A stretch of 22,198 nt of DNA from Nitrospirota bacterium (GTDB taxonomy: Bacteria; Nitrospirota; Nitrospiria; Nitrospirales; NS-4), in contig VBOF01000248.1 of the NCBI GenBank assembly GCA_005877855.1, forward strand, positions 1-22,198. The letters run 5' to 3'. The translations under genes were made by a program, and so were the position numbers. Positions 1 through 7,632 of the stretch are shown piece by piece. The notes below the pieces were generated by a model. It did no database searches. It saw nothing but the letters and a program-made list of their open reading frames with translations, and had not been told where the DNA came from. The number at the start of each line of letters is the position of its first letter. Position 1 is the first letter of the stretch.

Positions 1-1078
1 AGCCGTTGCCCGGCGTCGTGACAATTCCGGCCCTCTCCAGCAGATGCGCCGTGAAGGACACGGAGGTGAAGCCCTTCGGCACCGTGACCCAGACGTAGAA
101 GGCTGCGTGGAGCGGCTCCACTTCCAGCCCGACCCGCTTGAGCCCCGGGAGCAGCACGTCGCGCCGCTCCTGGTAGACCGCCCGGATCCCATCGGCCAGC
201 GAATCCCCCTGGCGCAACGCCGTGATCCCGGCCTCCTGCACAGCCTGGAACGCGCCGGAGTCGAGGTTGCTCTTGACCTTGCCGAGCCCGGCCAGCACCT
301 GCTTGTTGCCGACCCCGAACCCGATCCGCCAGCCGGTCATGTTGAAGGTCTTGGACAGCGAGTGAAACTCGACTCCGACCTCCTTGGCGCCAGCCGCCTC
401 CAGGAAGCTGGGCGGGCGCCGTCCGTCATAGTAAATCTCGGAATAGGCCGCGTCGTGGCACACGATGATCCGGTGCTCGCTCGCGAACTCGACCACGCGC
501 TTGAAGAAGTCCTTGCCGGCCGTTGCCGATGTCGGGTTGTTCGGATAGTTCAGAAACATCAGCTTGGCCTTGCGCACCACGCCCTTGGGAATGCTCCGGA
601 GGTCAGGCAGGTAGTGGTGGGCCTTCGTCAACGGCATCACGTACGGCGTGCCCCCTGCAAAGCTGGTCCCCACCGGATAGACAGGATACCCGGGGCTCGG
701 CACCAGGACCACGTCGCCGGGGTCCACGAAGGCCAGCGGCACATGGCCGATCCCCTCCTTCGAGCCGATCAGCGTGAGGACCTCGTCGGCCGGATTGAGC
801 GTGACACCGAAGCGCCGCTGGTACCAGTCGGCGACCGCCTGTCGGAAGCTCAGCATGCCTTCGTAGGACGGATACTGGTGGTGCTTCGGATTGTCCACCG
901 CCTGCCGCATCTGCTCCACGATCGGCGCGGGGGTCGGCAGGTCCGGATCGCCGATGCCCAGATTGATGATGTCCACCCCGCGGGCGATGGCTTTCTGCTT
1001 CATCTCATCGATCGCGGCGAACAGATACGGCGGCAAGGTCCTGATCCGGCCCGAGGGCTCTATCGGAAATCCCGCCAT
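1..1078 (-). CDS. dapL: LL-diaminopimelate aminotransferase, 3' end beyond left edge
   Basis: Fold-type I PLP aminotransferase that would convert tetrahydrodipicolinate to LL-diaminopimelate in the lysine and peptidoglycan pathway, in the cytoplasm. 359 complete codons are visible from the ATG at 1078; the C-terminus runs off the window, and full family members have roughly 385-400 residues. Visible features are the N-terminal PSGRIRTLPPYLFAAID segment, NLGIGDPDLPTP near residue 40, the PGYPVYP segment near 129, the NYPNNPT motif near 177, and the PLP-lysine motif SLSKTFNMTGWRIGF with Lys about 243. The start is supported by AGGAG about 9 nt upstream. An extended -10 lies at 1123-1131. The long opposite-strand frame across this region is a shadow. 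The exact substrate (DapL versus a related alanine or aspartate aminotransferase) rests on overall resemblance only. Confidence 0.85.
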   Translation of the reverse strand, partial: MAGFPIEPSGRIRTLPPYLFAAIDEMKQKAIARGVDIINLGIGDPDLPTPAPIVEQMRQAVDNPKHHQYPSYEGMLSFRQAVADWYQRRFGVTLNPADEVLTLIGSKEGIGHVPLAFVDPGDVVLVPSPGYPVYPVGTSFAGGTPYVMPLTKAHHYLPDLRSIPKGVVRKAKLMFLNYPNNPTSATAGKDFFKRVVEFASEHRIIVCHDAAYSEIYYDGRRPPSFLEAAGAKEVGVEFHSLSKTFNMTGWRIGFGVGNKQVLAGLGKVKSNLDSGAFQAVQEAGITALRQGDSLADGIRAVYQERRDVLLPGLKRVGLEVEPLHAAFYVWVTVPKGFTSVSFTAHLLERAGIVTTPGNG

Positions 1079-1122
1079 GAAACGGCGCTCCTTTCGTCCT
1101 GCCTATCACCCCCAAGGGGGAG

Positions 1123-1131
1123 ATTCTAGCA
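1123..1131 (-). promoter_or_regulatory. Extended -10 promoter of dapL
   Basis: On the minus strand the sequence reads TGC-TAGAAT, an extended -10 matching TATAAT at 5 of 6 positions, with no convincing -35. It predicts a leader of about 38 nt that contains the AGGAG ribosome-binding site, so dapL would be a normally led mRNA, unlike several other genes here. Confidence 0.45.
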
Positions 1132-1179
1132 AAGGCAAGTATCAGGGTACTGCATGGGATGAGAAAAAGAAAAGGGGTT

Positions 1180-1208
1180 TTGACACGGTCATACCCGCGT
1201 GATAGCGT
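1180..1208 (+). promoter_or_regulatory. Promoter of the lipoprotein hydrolase, leaderless type
   Basis: A perfect -35 TTGACA (1180-1185) is followed by a 17-nt spacer and TAGCGT (1203-1208). Only 5 nt separate the -10 from the ATG at 1214, so transcription would begin at or beside the start codon. No Shine-Dalgarno sequence precedes this gene. Confidence 0.5.
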
Positions 1209-1213
1209 TGGCC

Positions 1214-2509
1214 ATGCCTGCCCGCATGGCCTGCTGGTCGCTGTTCTTCATGATCCTGAGCATCAGCGCATGCCCGGCTGCACCGGTCGATCAGACCGGC
1301 GGCCCGATTGATCCTGCCCTGCAAGTCTCCATTTCCGAGTACCGGGACACTCCCGACGCCGAGCGCGCGGACCAACTCTTCGCCGACATACTGGGTCGTC
1401 AGGATGCGACTCCGGCGGCCGTTTCGGCCATCCTCGCCGCAGGCCGCTCCTACCGGGTCGAACCAGTGGGCACCCTGCCGAGCCGCGAACTTCGCCTGGG
1501 GGAGCGCCTGTTCTCCTACGGCCTGTACGTTCCGGATTCGTACCGGCCGGACAAGCCGCACGGGCTCGTCATCTGCTTGCACGGAGCCGGCTTCACCGGG
1601 GACACCTATCTGGAACGCTGGCAGACCCGCCTAGGCGAGGGCTACATCCTGGCCTGCCCGACCCTGCCGATGGGGGACTGGTGGACTCGCACTGCGGAGG
1701 ACCTCGTCCTAGCCACCATCAGCGCAGTTGAGGCCCGCTACCATGTGGATCCCAACCGCGTGTTTCTCACTGGCATGTCCAACGGCGGGATCGGAGCGTA
1801 CCTGATCGGCGCGCATCATGCCTGGCGCTTCGCCGCCGTCGTACCCATGGCCGCCGGGCTGGACGACATCCTGATGCCGTTCCTGGAAAACTTCCGACAG
1901 ACGCCGCTGTACATCATCCACGGCCGGCAGGACCAGGTGATGCCCGTCTCCCTGAGCCGCGCCATTGACGGGGCCCTGACCGAGTTGGGCTACCTGCACG
2001 TGTACCGGGAGCATGATCGCGTCCATCCGATGGCTGGCGGCCATTTCTTCCCGCGGGAGGAACTGCCGGACCTGATCGCCTGGCTGGCGGGCCGGCACCG
2101 GAACCCGTACCCGAAGAAACTGACTGTCGTACGCGACGCGTCGCATCTCCTGCCATTCAACTGGGTGCGGATTGACGCGACAGACCGCATCGCCGAGTTT
2201 TCGGAGAACCTCGTCGACCGCCGGGACGAGGCCATCGCCACTAAACGCTACGCCAGATTGGAGGCGGAAGTCGTCGGGCCCAACAAGATCGAGGTCCGCA
2301 CGCACCGCATCCGCCGCTACACCCTCTATCTCAATGAGAACCTGGTGGACCTCGCGCGCCCTGTGACGATCATGACCAACGGAGTCCTCACCTACGAGGG
2401 ATTGGTGGTTCCCAGCACCAGGACCCTTCTGCGCGAGGCGCGCGCCAGGCAAGACCCCGGTACCATTTTTTCAGCCTCAGTGTCGGTGGCGGTCCCCAGT
2501 TCGAAATGA
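1214..2509 (+). CDS. Predicted lipoprotein alpha/beta hydrolase (PHB-depolymerase/prolyl-oligopeptidase-like esterase)
   Basis: 431-residue predicted secreted serine hydrolase. The N-terminus is a lipoprotein signal peptide with a hydrophobic stretch and lipobox I-S-A-C, the acylated Cys being residue 20. The hydrolase core shows oxyanion-type CLHGAG near residue 122, nucleophile motif GMSNGG with Ser about 189, Asp about 241 in HGRQDQ, and His about 277 in MAGGHFF. These give a complete Ser-Asp-His triad. A further C-terminal region of about 140 residues, from RNPYPKK, follows the catalytic core and looks like a beta-rich accessory domain. The start was chosen because the promoter lies just upstream; an upstream GTG at 1199 would begin before the inferred -10. 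The substrate is unknown: ester, peptide and polyester are all possible. The gene converges with the beta-helix gene, 49 bp away. Confidence 0.75.
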   Translation: MPARMACWSLFFMILSISACPAAPVDQTGGPIDPALQVSISEYRDTPDAERADQLFADILGRQDATPAAVSAILAAGRSYRVEPVGTLPSRELRLGERLFSYGLYVPDSYRPDKPHGLVICLHGAGFTGDTYLERWQTRLGEGYILACPTLPMGDWWTRTAEDLVLATISAVEARYHVDPNRVFLTGMSNGGIGAYLIGAHHAWRFAAVVPMAAGLDDILMPFLENFRQTPLYIIHGRQDQVMPVSLSRAIDGALTELGYLHVYREHDRVHPMAGGHFFPREELPDLIAWLAGRHRNPYPKKLTVVRDASHLLPFNWVRIDATDRIAEFSENLVDRRDEAIATKRYARLEAEVVGPNKIEVRTHRIRRYTLYLNENLVDLARPVTIMTNGVLTYEGLVVPSTRTLLREARARQDPGTIFSASVSVAVPSSK

Positions 2510-2558
2510 GCCGTCCCATTGTCTCAACCCATGTGCGGACGGTACAAGGTCTCATCCA

Positions 2559-3320
2559 TCACGGAGGCGAGTCACGAACGTTGTCGCCTTGCTCGACGTG
2601 GGCACCGTCCTGGACGGCGATCGTCCCTCCGTTCTTGACGAGCCGGTTCCTGAGGACCGTGCCTTTGGCGCCGGCCTGGACCACTACGGCATCATAGCGA
2701 TTGTTAGCAATCACGTTACCTTCCACCCACACGTTGGACTGGCCCGCGATGGTGACCCCGTAGTCGTTGTCGCGCACTTCGCTGTCGATCAACTCGCCCT
2801 GGGCATCCACGAACGACACGCCGGTGGTCTCGCTGCCGCCGAGCAGGCTCTTTTCGATACGGACCGCTTTCGCCTGCTGGACGTAAAGGAGGCCGCGGGC
2901 GCGGATGTTCGAGAGGAGGATGCGCGAGCCGTTGAAGATGCCGACGGCCAGGCCTCCATTTTCGGCAATGGTCAGGTCGCGGACTTCGATCTCATTGGCG
3001 CCGTACGGCCACTTGCCGATCCGAAACGCGCCCACCCGCTTCAAACCGGAGATCGTCACCTGGTCGCGGGACTCGCCGATCAGCCGCAGCCGGTCCTTGC
3101 TGTGAACGACCACGTCTTCCCGATAGTGTCCTGCCTTGATGAAGATCGTGTCGCCCGCCTTCGCATCGTCAATGGCCGCCTGGATCTCACGATAGGCGCC
3201 AGAACCGTCCTGTGCCACTATCACCATGTGACCGGACGGTGCGGAATCAGCCGCCACCACGCTGCCGGAAAGCGCGAGCCATGCGATCACCAGAGTCGGC
3301 ATTGTCAGTCCACGGCTCAT
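2559..3320 (-). CDS. Secreted right-handed beta-helix protein (pectin-lyase-like fold)
   Basis: 253 residues. An N-terminal signal peptide (hydrophobic residues about 7-18, cleavage near VVAADS) predicts export. The motif DGSGAYREIQAAIDDAKAGDTIFIKAGHY is typical of the N-terminal segment of pectinesterase- or NosD-like parallel beta-helix proteins. After it come repeating coils rich in N, G, V and I (for example DNDYGVTIAGQSNVWVEGN, then NNRYDAVVVQAG), as in PbH1 repeats. No catalytic residues can be assigned. Its ATG overlaps the stop of the upstream gene by 4 nt (ATGA), so the two are probably translationally coupled. A role in carbohydrate binding or cleavage at the cell surface is inference; it could be purely structural. 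Confidence 0.7.
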   Translation of the reverse strand: MSRGLTMPTLVIAWLALSGSVVAADSAPSGHMVIVAQDGSGAYREIQAAIDDAKAGDTIFIKAGHYREDVVVHSKDRLRLIGESRDQVTISGLKRVGAFRIGKWPYGANEIEVRDLTIAENGGLAVGIFNGSRILLSNIRARGLLYVQQAKAVRIEKSLLGGSETTGVSFVDAQGELIDSEVRDNDYGVTIAGQSNVWVEGNVIANNRYDAVVVQAGAKGTVLRNRLVKNGGTIAVQDGAHVEQGDNVRDSPP

Positions 3321-3916
3321 CGGAACGCTGGAGTACCCATGAGGCGGACTAATTCGACCATTGCTTGGAATCCTCTGCGGCAGGCCAGCGAGTGCAGGTT
3401 GCTCCAGAAAAAGCCGCCTTCCGGTGGCGCGCCTGCAGTTTTCTTAAACTCCATAATCACCCGGTCCGCTCGGGAGCCGTCGGAATGGGCTTGCATCCAG
3501 CCCGTCATCAGATAGGCCGTGGCGTCTCCCAACACCGCCGCCTGCACCTCGGTCAAGCCTAACCGCCTCCCGGCGTAATACGCCATGGCCGCATAGACTT
3601 CGCTGTGATCCGCGTCCTGGATCCGAACTTCATGAGCTTGAGCTTGCCCAGCCTGTCGCATGGTGGGATCCTTGGTCTCCTCCCCGCCTCGGAAGGCTTG
3701 CCCGCGCAGCCCGGACTTCTCCAGCGTGAGGAGCCTCTGTACCGCCACAAACGACACCGCCGGCGGGAGGCCCTTTCGGTCGCGCTCCGCGACGATGCGC
3801 CACTCTCCCAGGTTCAGTTCACCGATCTGGCCGGCCTGGGAGAACGCCTTTCTGAAACGCTCCCACTCCACGGCCAACTGGGCCTTCATGGCCTCGTCCA
3901 AGAGTTCACCGCTCAT
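3317..3916 (-). CDS. Conserved-looking protein of unknown function
   Basis: 199 residues starting with MSGELLDEAM; I do not recognise the family. It has no signal peptide or clear membrane segment, so it is probably cytoplasmic. The N-terminal half is charged and helical. The C-terminal half contains an Ala-rich helical stretch (AYYAGRRLGLTEVQAAVLGDA) and a Gly/aromatic patch (PPEGGFFWSNLHSLACRRGF). The ATG at 3916 is preferred over an upstream in-frame start because a TACAAT -10 lies 9 nt before it and the upstream extension would overlap that promoter. It overlaps the beta-helix gene by 4 nt and diverges from coaE. Being cotranscribed with an exported protein may suggest a shared pathway, but nothing more specific. 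Confidence 0.6.
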   Translation of the reverse strand: MSGELLDEAMKAQLAVEWERFRKAFSQAGQIGELNLGEWRIVAERDRKGLPPAVSFVAVQRLLTLEKSGLRGQAFRGGEETKDPTMRQAGQAQAHEVRIQDADHSEVYAAMAYYAGRRLGLTEVQAAVLGDATAYLMTGWMQAHSDGSRADRVIMEFKKTAGAPPEGGFFWSNLHSLACRRGFQAMVELVRLMGTPAFR

Positions 3917-3925
3917 GGCGCGCGG

Positions 3926-3955
3926 ATTGTACCGACCTTTGCCGCAACGATGCAA
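3926..3955 (-). promoter_or_regulatory. Promoter of the unknown gene, divergent from coaE
   Basis: Minus strand: -35 TTGCAT, 18-nt spacer, -10 TACAAT (5 of 6 to consensus), then 9 nt to the ATG at 3916. It is interleaved with the coaE promoter in a 56-bp divergent region, so the two could compete for RNA polymerase. Confidence 0.45.
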
Positions 3956-3966
3956 TGTGCTAGAGT
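3939..3966 (+). promoter_or_regulatory. Promoter of coaE, leaderless type
   Basis: -35 TTGCCG, 16-nt spacer, extended -10 TGC-TAGAGT (hexamer 3961-3966). Six nt separate the hexamer from the coaE ATG, which would place the transcription start on the start codon. There is no Shine-Dalgarno sequence. Confidence 0.5.
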
Positions 3967-3972
3967 TTCGCC

Positions 3973-4575
3973 ATGTTGCAGGTAGGGCTGACAGGCGGGA
4001 TCGCCACCGGCAAAAGCACGGTCTCGCGCCTCTTCGTGGAGTGCGGGGCGCACCTCGTGGACGCTGACGTGCTGGCCCGCGAGGCGGTGGGCCCAGGCAA
4101 GCCGGCTCTGCAGGAGATCGTCAAGGTTTTCGGTAAGGACGCTCTCCGTGCCGATGGCACCCTGGATCGGGACCGCCTCGGCCATGCAGTATTTGGTGAT
4201 GCCAAGCAACTTGCGCGGTTGAATGCCATCGTCCACCCCCATGTGGCCATCGAGCAGGAGCGCCGATGCCAAAAGATCGCCGCCCAGGCGCCGCATGCCG
4301 TCATTATCTACGATGCCGCTCTGCTGATCGAAGCGAAGGCGCACACACGCATGGATCGCATTATCGTCGTAACCGCGGACGAGCAGACCCAGGTCGATCG
4401 CCTCAAAGCCCGGAATCACCTCTCAACGGAGGAAGCCCGCAAACGCATCGCCGCCCAGATGCCCCTGTCCGAAAAGGTGAAGGTGGCGGACTACGTGATC
4501 GACGGCACCCTCCCGCTGGAACAGCTCCGAAAGGAAGTCCAGCGCCTCTACGACGAGCTCAAGCACCAAGCCTGA
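3973..4575 (+). CDS. coaE: Dephospho-CoA kinase
   Basis: 200 residues, the usual family length. The enzyme phosphorylates the 3'-hydroxyl of dephospho-CoA, the last step of coenzyme A synthesis, in the cytoplasm. The P-loop GGIATGKST lies at residues 8-16, followed by the DADVLAR substrate motif near 30, VHPHV near 87 and the YDAALLIE segment typical of CoaE near 114. The lid region is rich in Arg and Lys (RLKARNHLSTEEARKRI). The ATG is fixed by the family N-terminus and by the -10 box 6 nt upstream. trxB follows after 47 nt with its own -10 box. Confidence 0.95.
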   Translation: MLQVGLTGGIATGKSTVSRLFVECGAHLVDADVLAREAVGPGKPALQEIVKVFGKDALRADGTLDRDRLGHAVFGDAKQLARLNAIVHPHVAIEQERRCQKIAAQAPHAVIIYDAALLIEAKAHTRMDRIIVVTADEQTQVDRLKARNHLSTEEARKRIAAQMPLSEKVKVADYVIDGTLPLEQLRKEVQRLYDELKHQA

Positions 4576-4587
4576 GCAACCCGCCCC

Positions 4588-4616
4588 TTCCCCTCCCTCT
4601 CGCCCTGTGTTACAGT
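4588..4616 (+). promoter_or_regulatory. Promoter of trxB, leaderless type
   Basis: Extended -10 TGT-TACAGT (hexamer 4611-4616) lies 6 nt before the trxB ATG. The -35 (TTCCCC, 17-nt spacer) is poor. The arrangement copies that of coaE. Confidence 0.4.
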
Positions 4617-4622
4617 TTTCTC

Positions 4623-5549
4623 ATGTCTACGCGGGATGTCGTCATCATCGGGTCCGGGCCGGCAGGGCTGACCGCCGCCATCTACACAGCACGGGCGAAC
4701 CTTGCACCCCTGCTGATCGAAGGAGTGCATGCGGGCGGGCAACTGGCTTTGACCACCGAGGTGGAGAACTATCCGGGGTTTCACCACGCCATCATGGGCC
4801 CTGACCTCATCAAGGAGATGCGAGCCCAGGCAGGACGGTTCGGCACGGAATTCCTGCACGGCGACGTCTCCGCAGTGGACATCAAGCGCACGCCGTTCAC
4901 TCTGACCATCGGAGGCGAGCGAAGCGTCGAGACCCGCACTCTGATCATCGCCTCCGGCGCCTCCGCCAACATGCTGGGCCTCAAATCCGAACGACGCCTG
5001 CTGGGGCACGGCGTCTCGACCTGCGCCACATGCGACGGATTCTTCTTCCGCGGCAAGGAGCTGGTCGTGGTCGGCGGCGGGGATGCCGCCATGGAGGAGG
5101 CGCTCTTCCTCACGAAGTTCGCCACGCGCGTGACGGTGGTTCACCGCCGCGACGCGCTCCGGGCATCCAAGATCATGCAGGACCGCGCCCGAAAGAACGC
5201 GAAGATCGGCTTTATCTGGAACACGGTGGTCGAGGACATCCTGGGCGACCCGGTCGTCACCGGCGTGCGGCTGCGGGACGTCAAGAGCGGCGCGGTCACC
5301 GAGAACCGCTGCGACGGCGTCTTCGTCGCGATCGGCCATTCGCCCAACACCAAGCTGTTCAAGGATCAGTTGAAGCTGGACGACAAGGGTTACGTCCTTA
5401 CGCACGACGGGACCAAGACCAGCGTGCCCGGCGTGTTCGCCGGCGGCGACGTGCAAGACCACGTCTATCGCCAGGCCATCACCGCCGCCGGCTCCGGCTG
5501 CATGGCCGCGATGGACTGCGAGCGCTACCTGGAATCGTCTGGGCACTAG
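4623..5549 (+). CDS. trxB: Thioredoxin reductase (NADPH)
   Basis: 308 residues, standard low-molecular-weight thioredoxin reductase. It is a cytoplasmic FAD flavoprotein passing electrons from NADPH to thioredoxin. The FAD-binding GSGPAG is at residues 10-15, the redox-active CATCD at 134-138, the NADPH-binding GGGDAA at 151-156 with VVHRRDALRA near 172, and the second FAD motif GVFAGGD near 275. All key residues are present. The open frame extends far upstream across coaE, but the N-terminus expected of the family and the -10 box 6 nt upstream fix the ATG at 4623. A 79-bp inverted repeat begins 31 bp after its stop, before thiI. Confidence 0.95.
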   Translation: MSTRDVVIIGSGPAGLTAAIYTARANLAPLLIEGVHAGGQLALTTEVENYPGFHHAIMGPDLIKEMRAQAGRFGTEFLHGDVSAVDIKRTPFTLTIGGERSVETRTLIIASGASANMLGLKSERRLLGHGVSTCATCDGFFFRGKELVVVGGGDAAMEEALFLTKFATRVTVVHRRDALRASKIMQDRARKNAKIGFIWNTVVEDILGDPVVTGVRLRDVKSGAVTENRCDGVFVAIGHSPNTKLFKDQLKLDDKGYVLTHDGTKTSVPGVFAGGDVQDHVYRQAITAAGSGCMAAMDCERYLESSGH

Positions 5550-5580
5550 TGTCGCTGTTGCCAACGATCTAACGATGTGT

Positions 5581-5659
5581 GTCATTGCGAGCGGAGCGAA
5601 GCAATCTCAAGATTCCATCAACCACGAGATTGCTTCGTCGCTTCGCTCCTCGCAATGAC
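5581..5659 (+). repeat. Large imperfect inverted repeat (REP-like) between trxB and thiI
   Basis: The left arm starts GTCATTGCGAGCGGAGCGAA (5581-5607) and pairs with the right arm ending CTCCTCGCAATGAC (5627-5659). The right arm carries about 6 extra bases (TCGCTT) and the loop is about 19 nt. The arms would fold into a hairpin of roughly 26 bp. The element ends 8 nt before the thiI ATG. Elements with these CATTGCGAG...GCAATCTC arms recur in many unrelated bacterial genomes and are often mistranslated as small proteins with RGAKRRSN/RSARND peptides, which this copy also encodes on the minus strand. Confidence 0.85.
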
Positions 5660-5667
5660 GTGAATGT

Positions 5668-6831
5668 ATGCATTACGTCATCGCGCACTACCATGAGCTG
5701 GCCCTGAAGGGCCGCAACCGTCCCTTCCTCGTGGACCGGCTCGTGCGCAATCTCCGCGAAGCCCTCCGCGGCACCAGCCCCTGCCATGTGGAAAGCCTGG
5801 CAGGCCGCATCCGGATCTCTCTGGACGATCCGACCCAGTGGTCCACGATCAAGACCCGGCTCGACGCCGTCTTCGGCCTGGCCAACTTCGCCCCGGCCGT
5901 CCATGTGTCGAGCGAACTCGAGGTCATGACCAAGGCGATCTGCGAATCCGTCCAGAGCCTCTCGTTCCACACGTTCCGGGTTACCACCAAGCGGGCCGAC
6001 AAGTCCTACCCGCTGACCTCCATGGACGTGAACCGCCACGTCGGCGCCGCGGTCGTAGAGCGCACCGGCGCGCACGTGAACCTGGACAACCCGGAGTCCA
6101 CCATCTACATCGAGATCATGGGCTCGGGCGCCTATTACTATTACGAACGGTTCCCCGGCGCGGGCGGGTTGCCGGTCGGCATGTCCGGCAAAGTCGCCTG
6201 CCTGCTATCGGGCGGGATCGACTCGCCGGTGGCGGCCTACCGCATGATGAAGCGGGGCTGCCGGGTCGTCTTCGTCCACTTTCACGGCCATCCTTACGTG
6301 ACCCGCGCCTCGGCCGACAAAGCCGAAACGCTGGCCCATCACCTCACGCGGCACCAGTATTATTCGCGCCTGTACCTGGTTCCTTTCGGTGACATCCAGC
6401 GGCAGATCGTTCTCACCGGGCCGGCCCCGCTTCGGGTCGTTCTCTACCGCCGGCTGATGGTGAGGATCGCGGAGGAGCTCGGCCGTGCCAACAAGTGTTG
6501 GGCGCTGGTGTCGGGTGACAGTCTGGGGCAGGTCGCCTCGCAAACCGCCGGCAATCTGACCGTAGTGGACGAGGCAGCGACGCTGCCATTTTTGCGCCCG
6601 CTGATCGGCATGGACAAGGTGGAGATCACCGAGCAGGCGCAGAAGATCGGCACCTACGAGACTTCGATCGAGCCGGACCAGGACTGCTGCCGACTCTTCA
6701 CGCCTCCAAACCCGACGACCCAGGCAAACCTGGAAGAGGTCCGCCGGGCCGAGTCCCGACTGGACATCCATGGGCTGGTCAAGCAGGCCGTAGAGAAAGT
6801 CGAACTCCGCGAGTTCAAATTCCCAGAGTAG
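5668..6831 (+). CDS. thiI: tRNA 4-thiouridine synthase / thiamine sulfur transferase ThiI
   Basis: 387 residues, the short form without a C-terminal rhodanese domain. The enzyme adenylates tRNA U8 and inserts sulfur, and may also supply sulfur for the thiamine thiazole. The N-terminal ferredoxin-like region begins YHELALKGRNRPFL, and a THUMP domain covers about residues 55-160. The PP-loop SGGIDSP is at 181-187. The cysteine motif DCCRLFTPPNPTTQA near 330 corresponds to the family's conserved catalytic-Cys region. Lacking the rhodanese domain, it would need an external persulfide carrier. No Shine-Dalgarno sequence is visible; the start codon lies 8 nt past a large inverted repeat, so initiation may depend on that structure. 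It converges with the lipoprotein gene, 8 bp away. Confidence 0.93.
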   Translation: MHYVIAHYHELALKGRNRPFLVDRLVRNLREALRGTSPCHVESLAGRIRISLDDPTQWSTIKTRLDAVFGLANFAPAVHVSSELEVMTKAICESVQSLSFHTFRVTTKRADKSYPLTSMDVNRHVGAAVVERTGAHVNLDNPESTIYIEIMGSGAYYYYERFPGAGGLPVGMSGKVACLLSGGIDSPVAAYRMMKRGCRVVFVHFHGHPYVTRASADKAETLAHHLTRHQYYSRLYLVPFGDIQRQIVLTGPAPLRVVLYRRLMVRIAEELGRANKCWALVSGDSLGQVASQTAGNLTVVDEAATLPFLRPLIGMDKVEITEQAQKIGTYETSIEPDQDCCRLFTPPNPTTQANLEEVRRAESRLDIHGLVKQAVEKVELREFKFPE

Positions 6832-6839
6832 CTCTAACT

Positions 6840-7388
6840 TCACCTTTTCTTAGAATCAGACTCAAAGAGTTTATCCAACATTTGTGGGACTAGCGAGCTT
6901 GCGACGGGATGGGAATTGACAAACTTCATCTCTGTGAATTCGACGCTGACCTTCATCTCTGGTTTGCCAATAGGAAAGGCATGAATCTTCAGCATCTTGA
7001 TGATGTCACCCATGTCCCAGCCCCAAAGTTCTTCGTATGAGATCACAATTGCATCGGTTTGAGGCATCTGGTTAGGTGGTCCCATTGCGACGTTCTTCCC
7101 TCTTATCCCAAGGTATTTCACAATTTCAGTCGGAACGTCTAACTTTACATTGCCTTTAACGCGATCTTTTGTATATTTCTCGTAATCGAGTCGCAGATTC
7201 ATAAGAGGAAGTGGTAGTACTGGGAACAGTTCGCTGTAGTTGTACGCAATCACTTCCGTTAAATCATTCTGAATAACATAAAAACTCGTCGCTTTTTCCA
7301 TCTCCACACCATCACCGACGAGAGTGAAGTTGCGCGTCGCGCAACCCGAAGTGAGAACCAGAACGATTAGTATCAGCCTTATTCGCAT
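6840..7388 (-). CDS. Orphan predicted lipoprotein in an AT-richer island
   Basis: 182 residues; family not recognised. The N-terminus is a lipoprotein signal (MRIRLILIVLVLTSGC) with lipobox L-T-S-G-C, the acylated Cys being residue 16. The mature part mixes beta-prone and charged segments (YVIQNDLTEVIAYNYSELF, then a Pro-rich turn, then KVSVEFTEMKF), without cysteines or a known motif. The start at 7388 follows GGAG by about 9 nt; a longer in-frame start would add a hydrophilic leader before the signal peptide. Its base composition and codon use (many AAA, TTT, ATT, CAA) are clearly more AT-rich than every neighbour. It sits next to a dispersed repeat, so recent acquisition is plausible. Confidence 0.65.
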   Translation of the reverse strand: MRIRLILIVLVLTSGCATRNFTLVGDGVEMEKATSFYVIQNDLTEVIAYNYSELFPVLPLPLMNLRLDYEKYTKDRVKGNVKLDVPTEIVKYLGIRGKNVAMGPPNQMPQTDAIVISYEELWGWDMGDIIKMLKIHAFPIGKPEMKVSVEFTEMKFVNSHPVASSLVPQMLDKLFESDSKKR

Positions 7389-7468
7389 TCCTTGGTTCTC
7401 CAAACCAGGACTCAAACCTTTAACCTCCGGCGACAAGGCTAGGCTGCTGGTAGCGAGCTGTCAAGCAG

Positions 7469-7627
7469 GTGGCGCCGATGTCGTCGACGGTGGAGGGGTG
7501 GCAGCGAGTGGGACCCTGGCGGAGCGGAAGAGCGTACAGCGCGAGTCTGCGGGGCTGCAACGCCGAAACGCTCTGAGCACGTCAGGGTGACTCGCTGACA
7601 GGACCCCGAAGCCGCAGGCGACAGAAC
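7469..7627. repeat. Modular dispersed repeat, copy A
   Basis: Three blocks shared with copy B at 17078-17352 lie in the same order: GTGGCGCCGATGTCG at 7469-7483 (identical), GCGTACAGC...GTCTGCGGGGC at 7532-7555, and a 29-bp block at 7599-7627 with one mismatch (it includes CCGCAGGCGACAGAAC). A further shared piece, GGGGCTGCAACGCCGAA (7551-7567), also occurs in copy B in a different place. The element ends 5 nt before the stop codon of the minus-strand PHP gene. No protein is supported in either direction. Confidence 0.75.
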
Positions 7628-7632
7628 TCGCG

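Noticed and set aside
44..1129. Long plus-strand open frame of 361 codons
   Set aside because: It is antisense to dapL, is rich in Arg, His and Gly as expected of a GC-rich shadow frame, and matches no family, while the minus strand encodes a complete aminotransferase motif set.
4266..4622. Upstream extension of the trxB frame
   Set aside because: It overlaps coaE in another frame and does not resemble thioredoxin reductase. The family start is at 4623.
5569..5660. Peptide with RGAKRRSN and RSARND motifs on the minus strand
   Set aside because: This is the translation of a common palindromic repeat, not a protein-coding gene.
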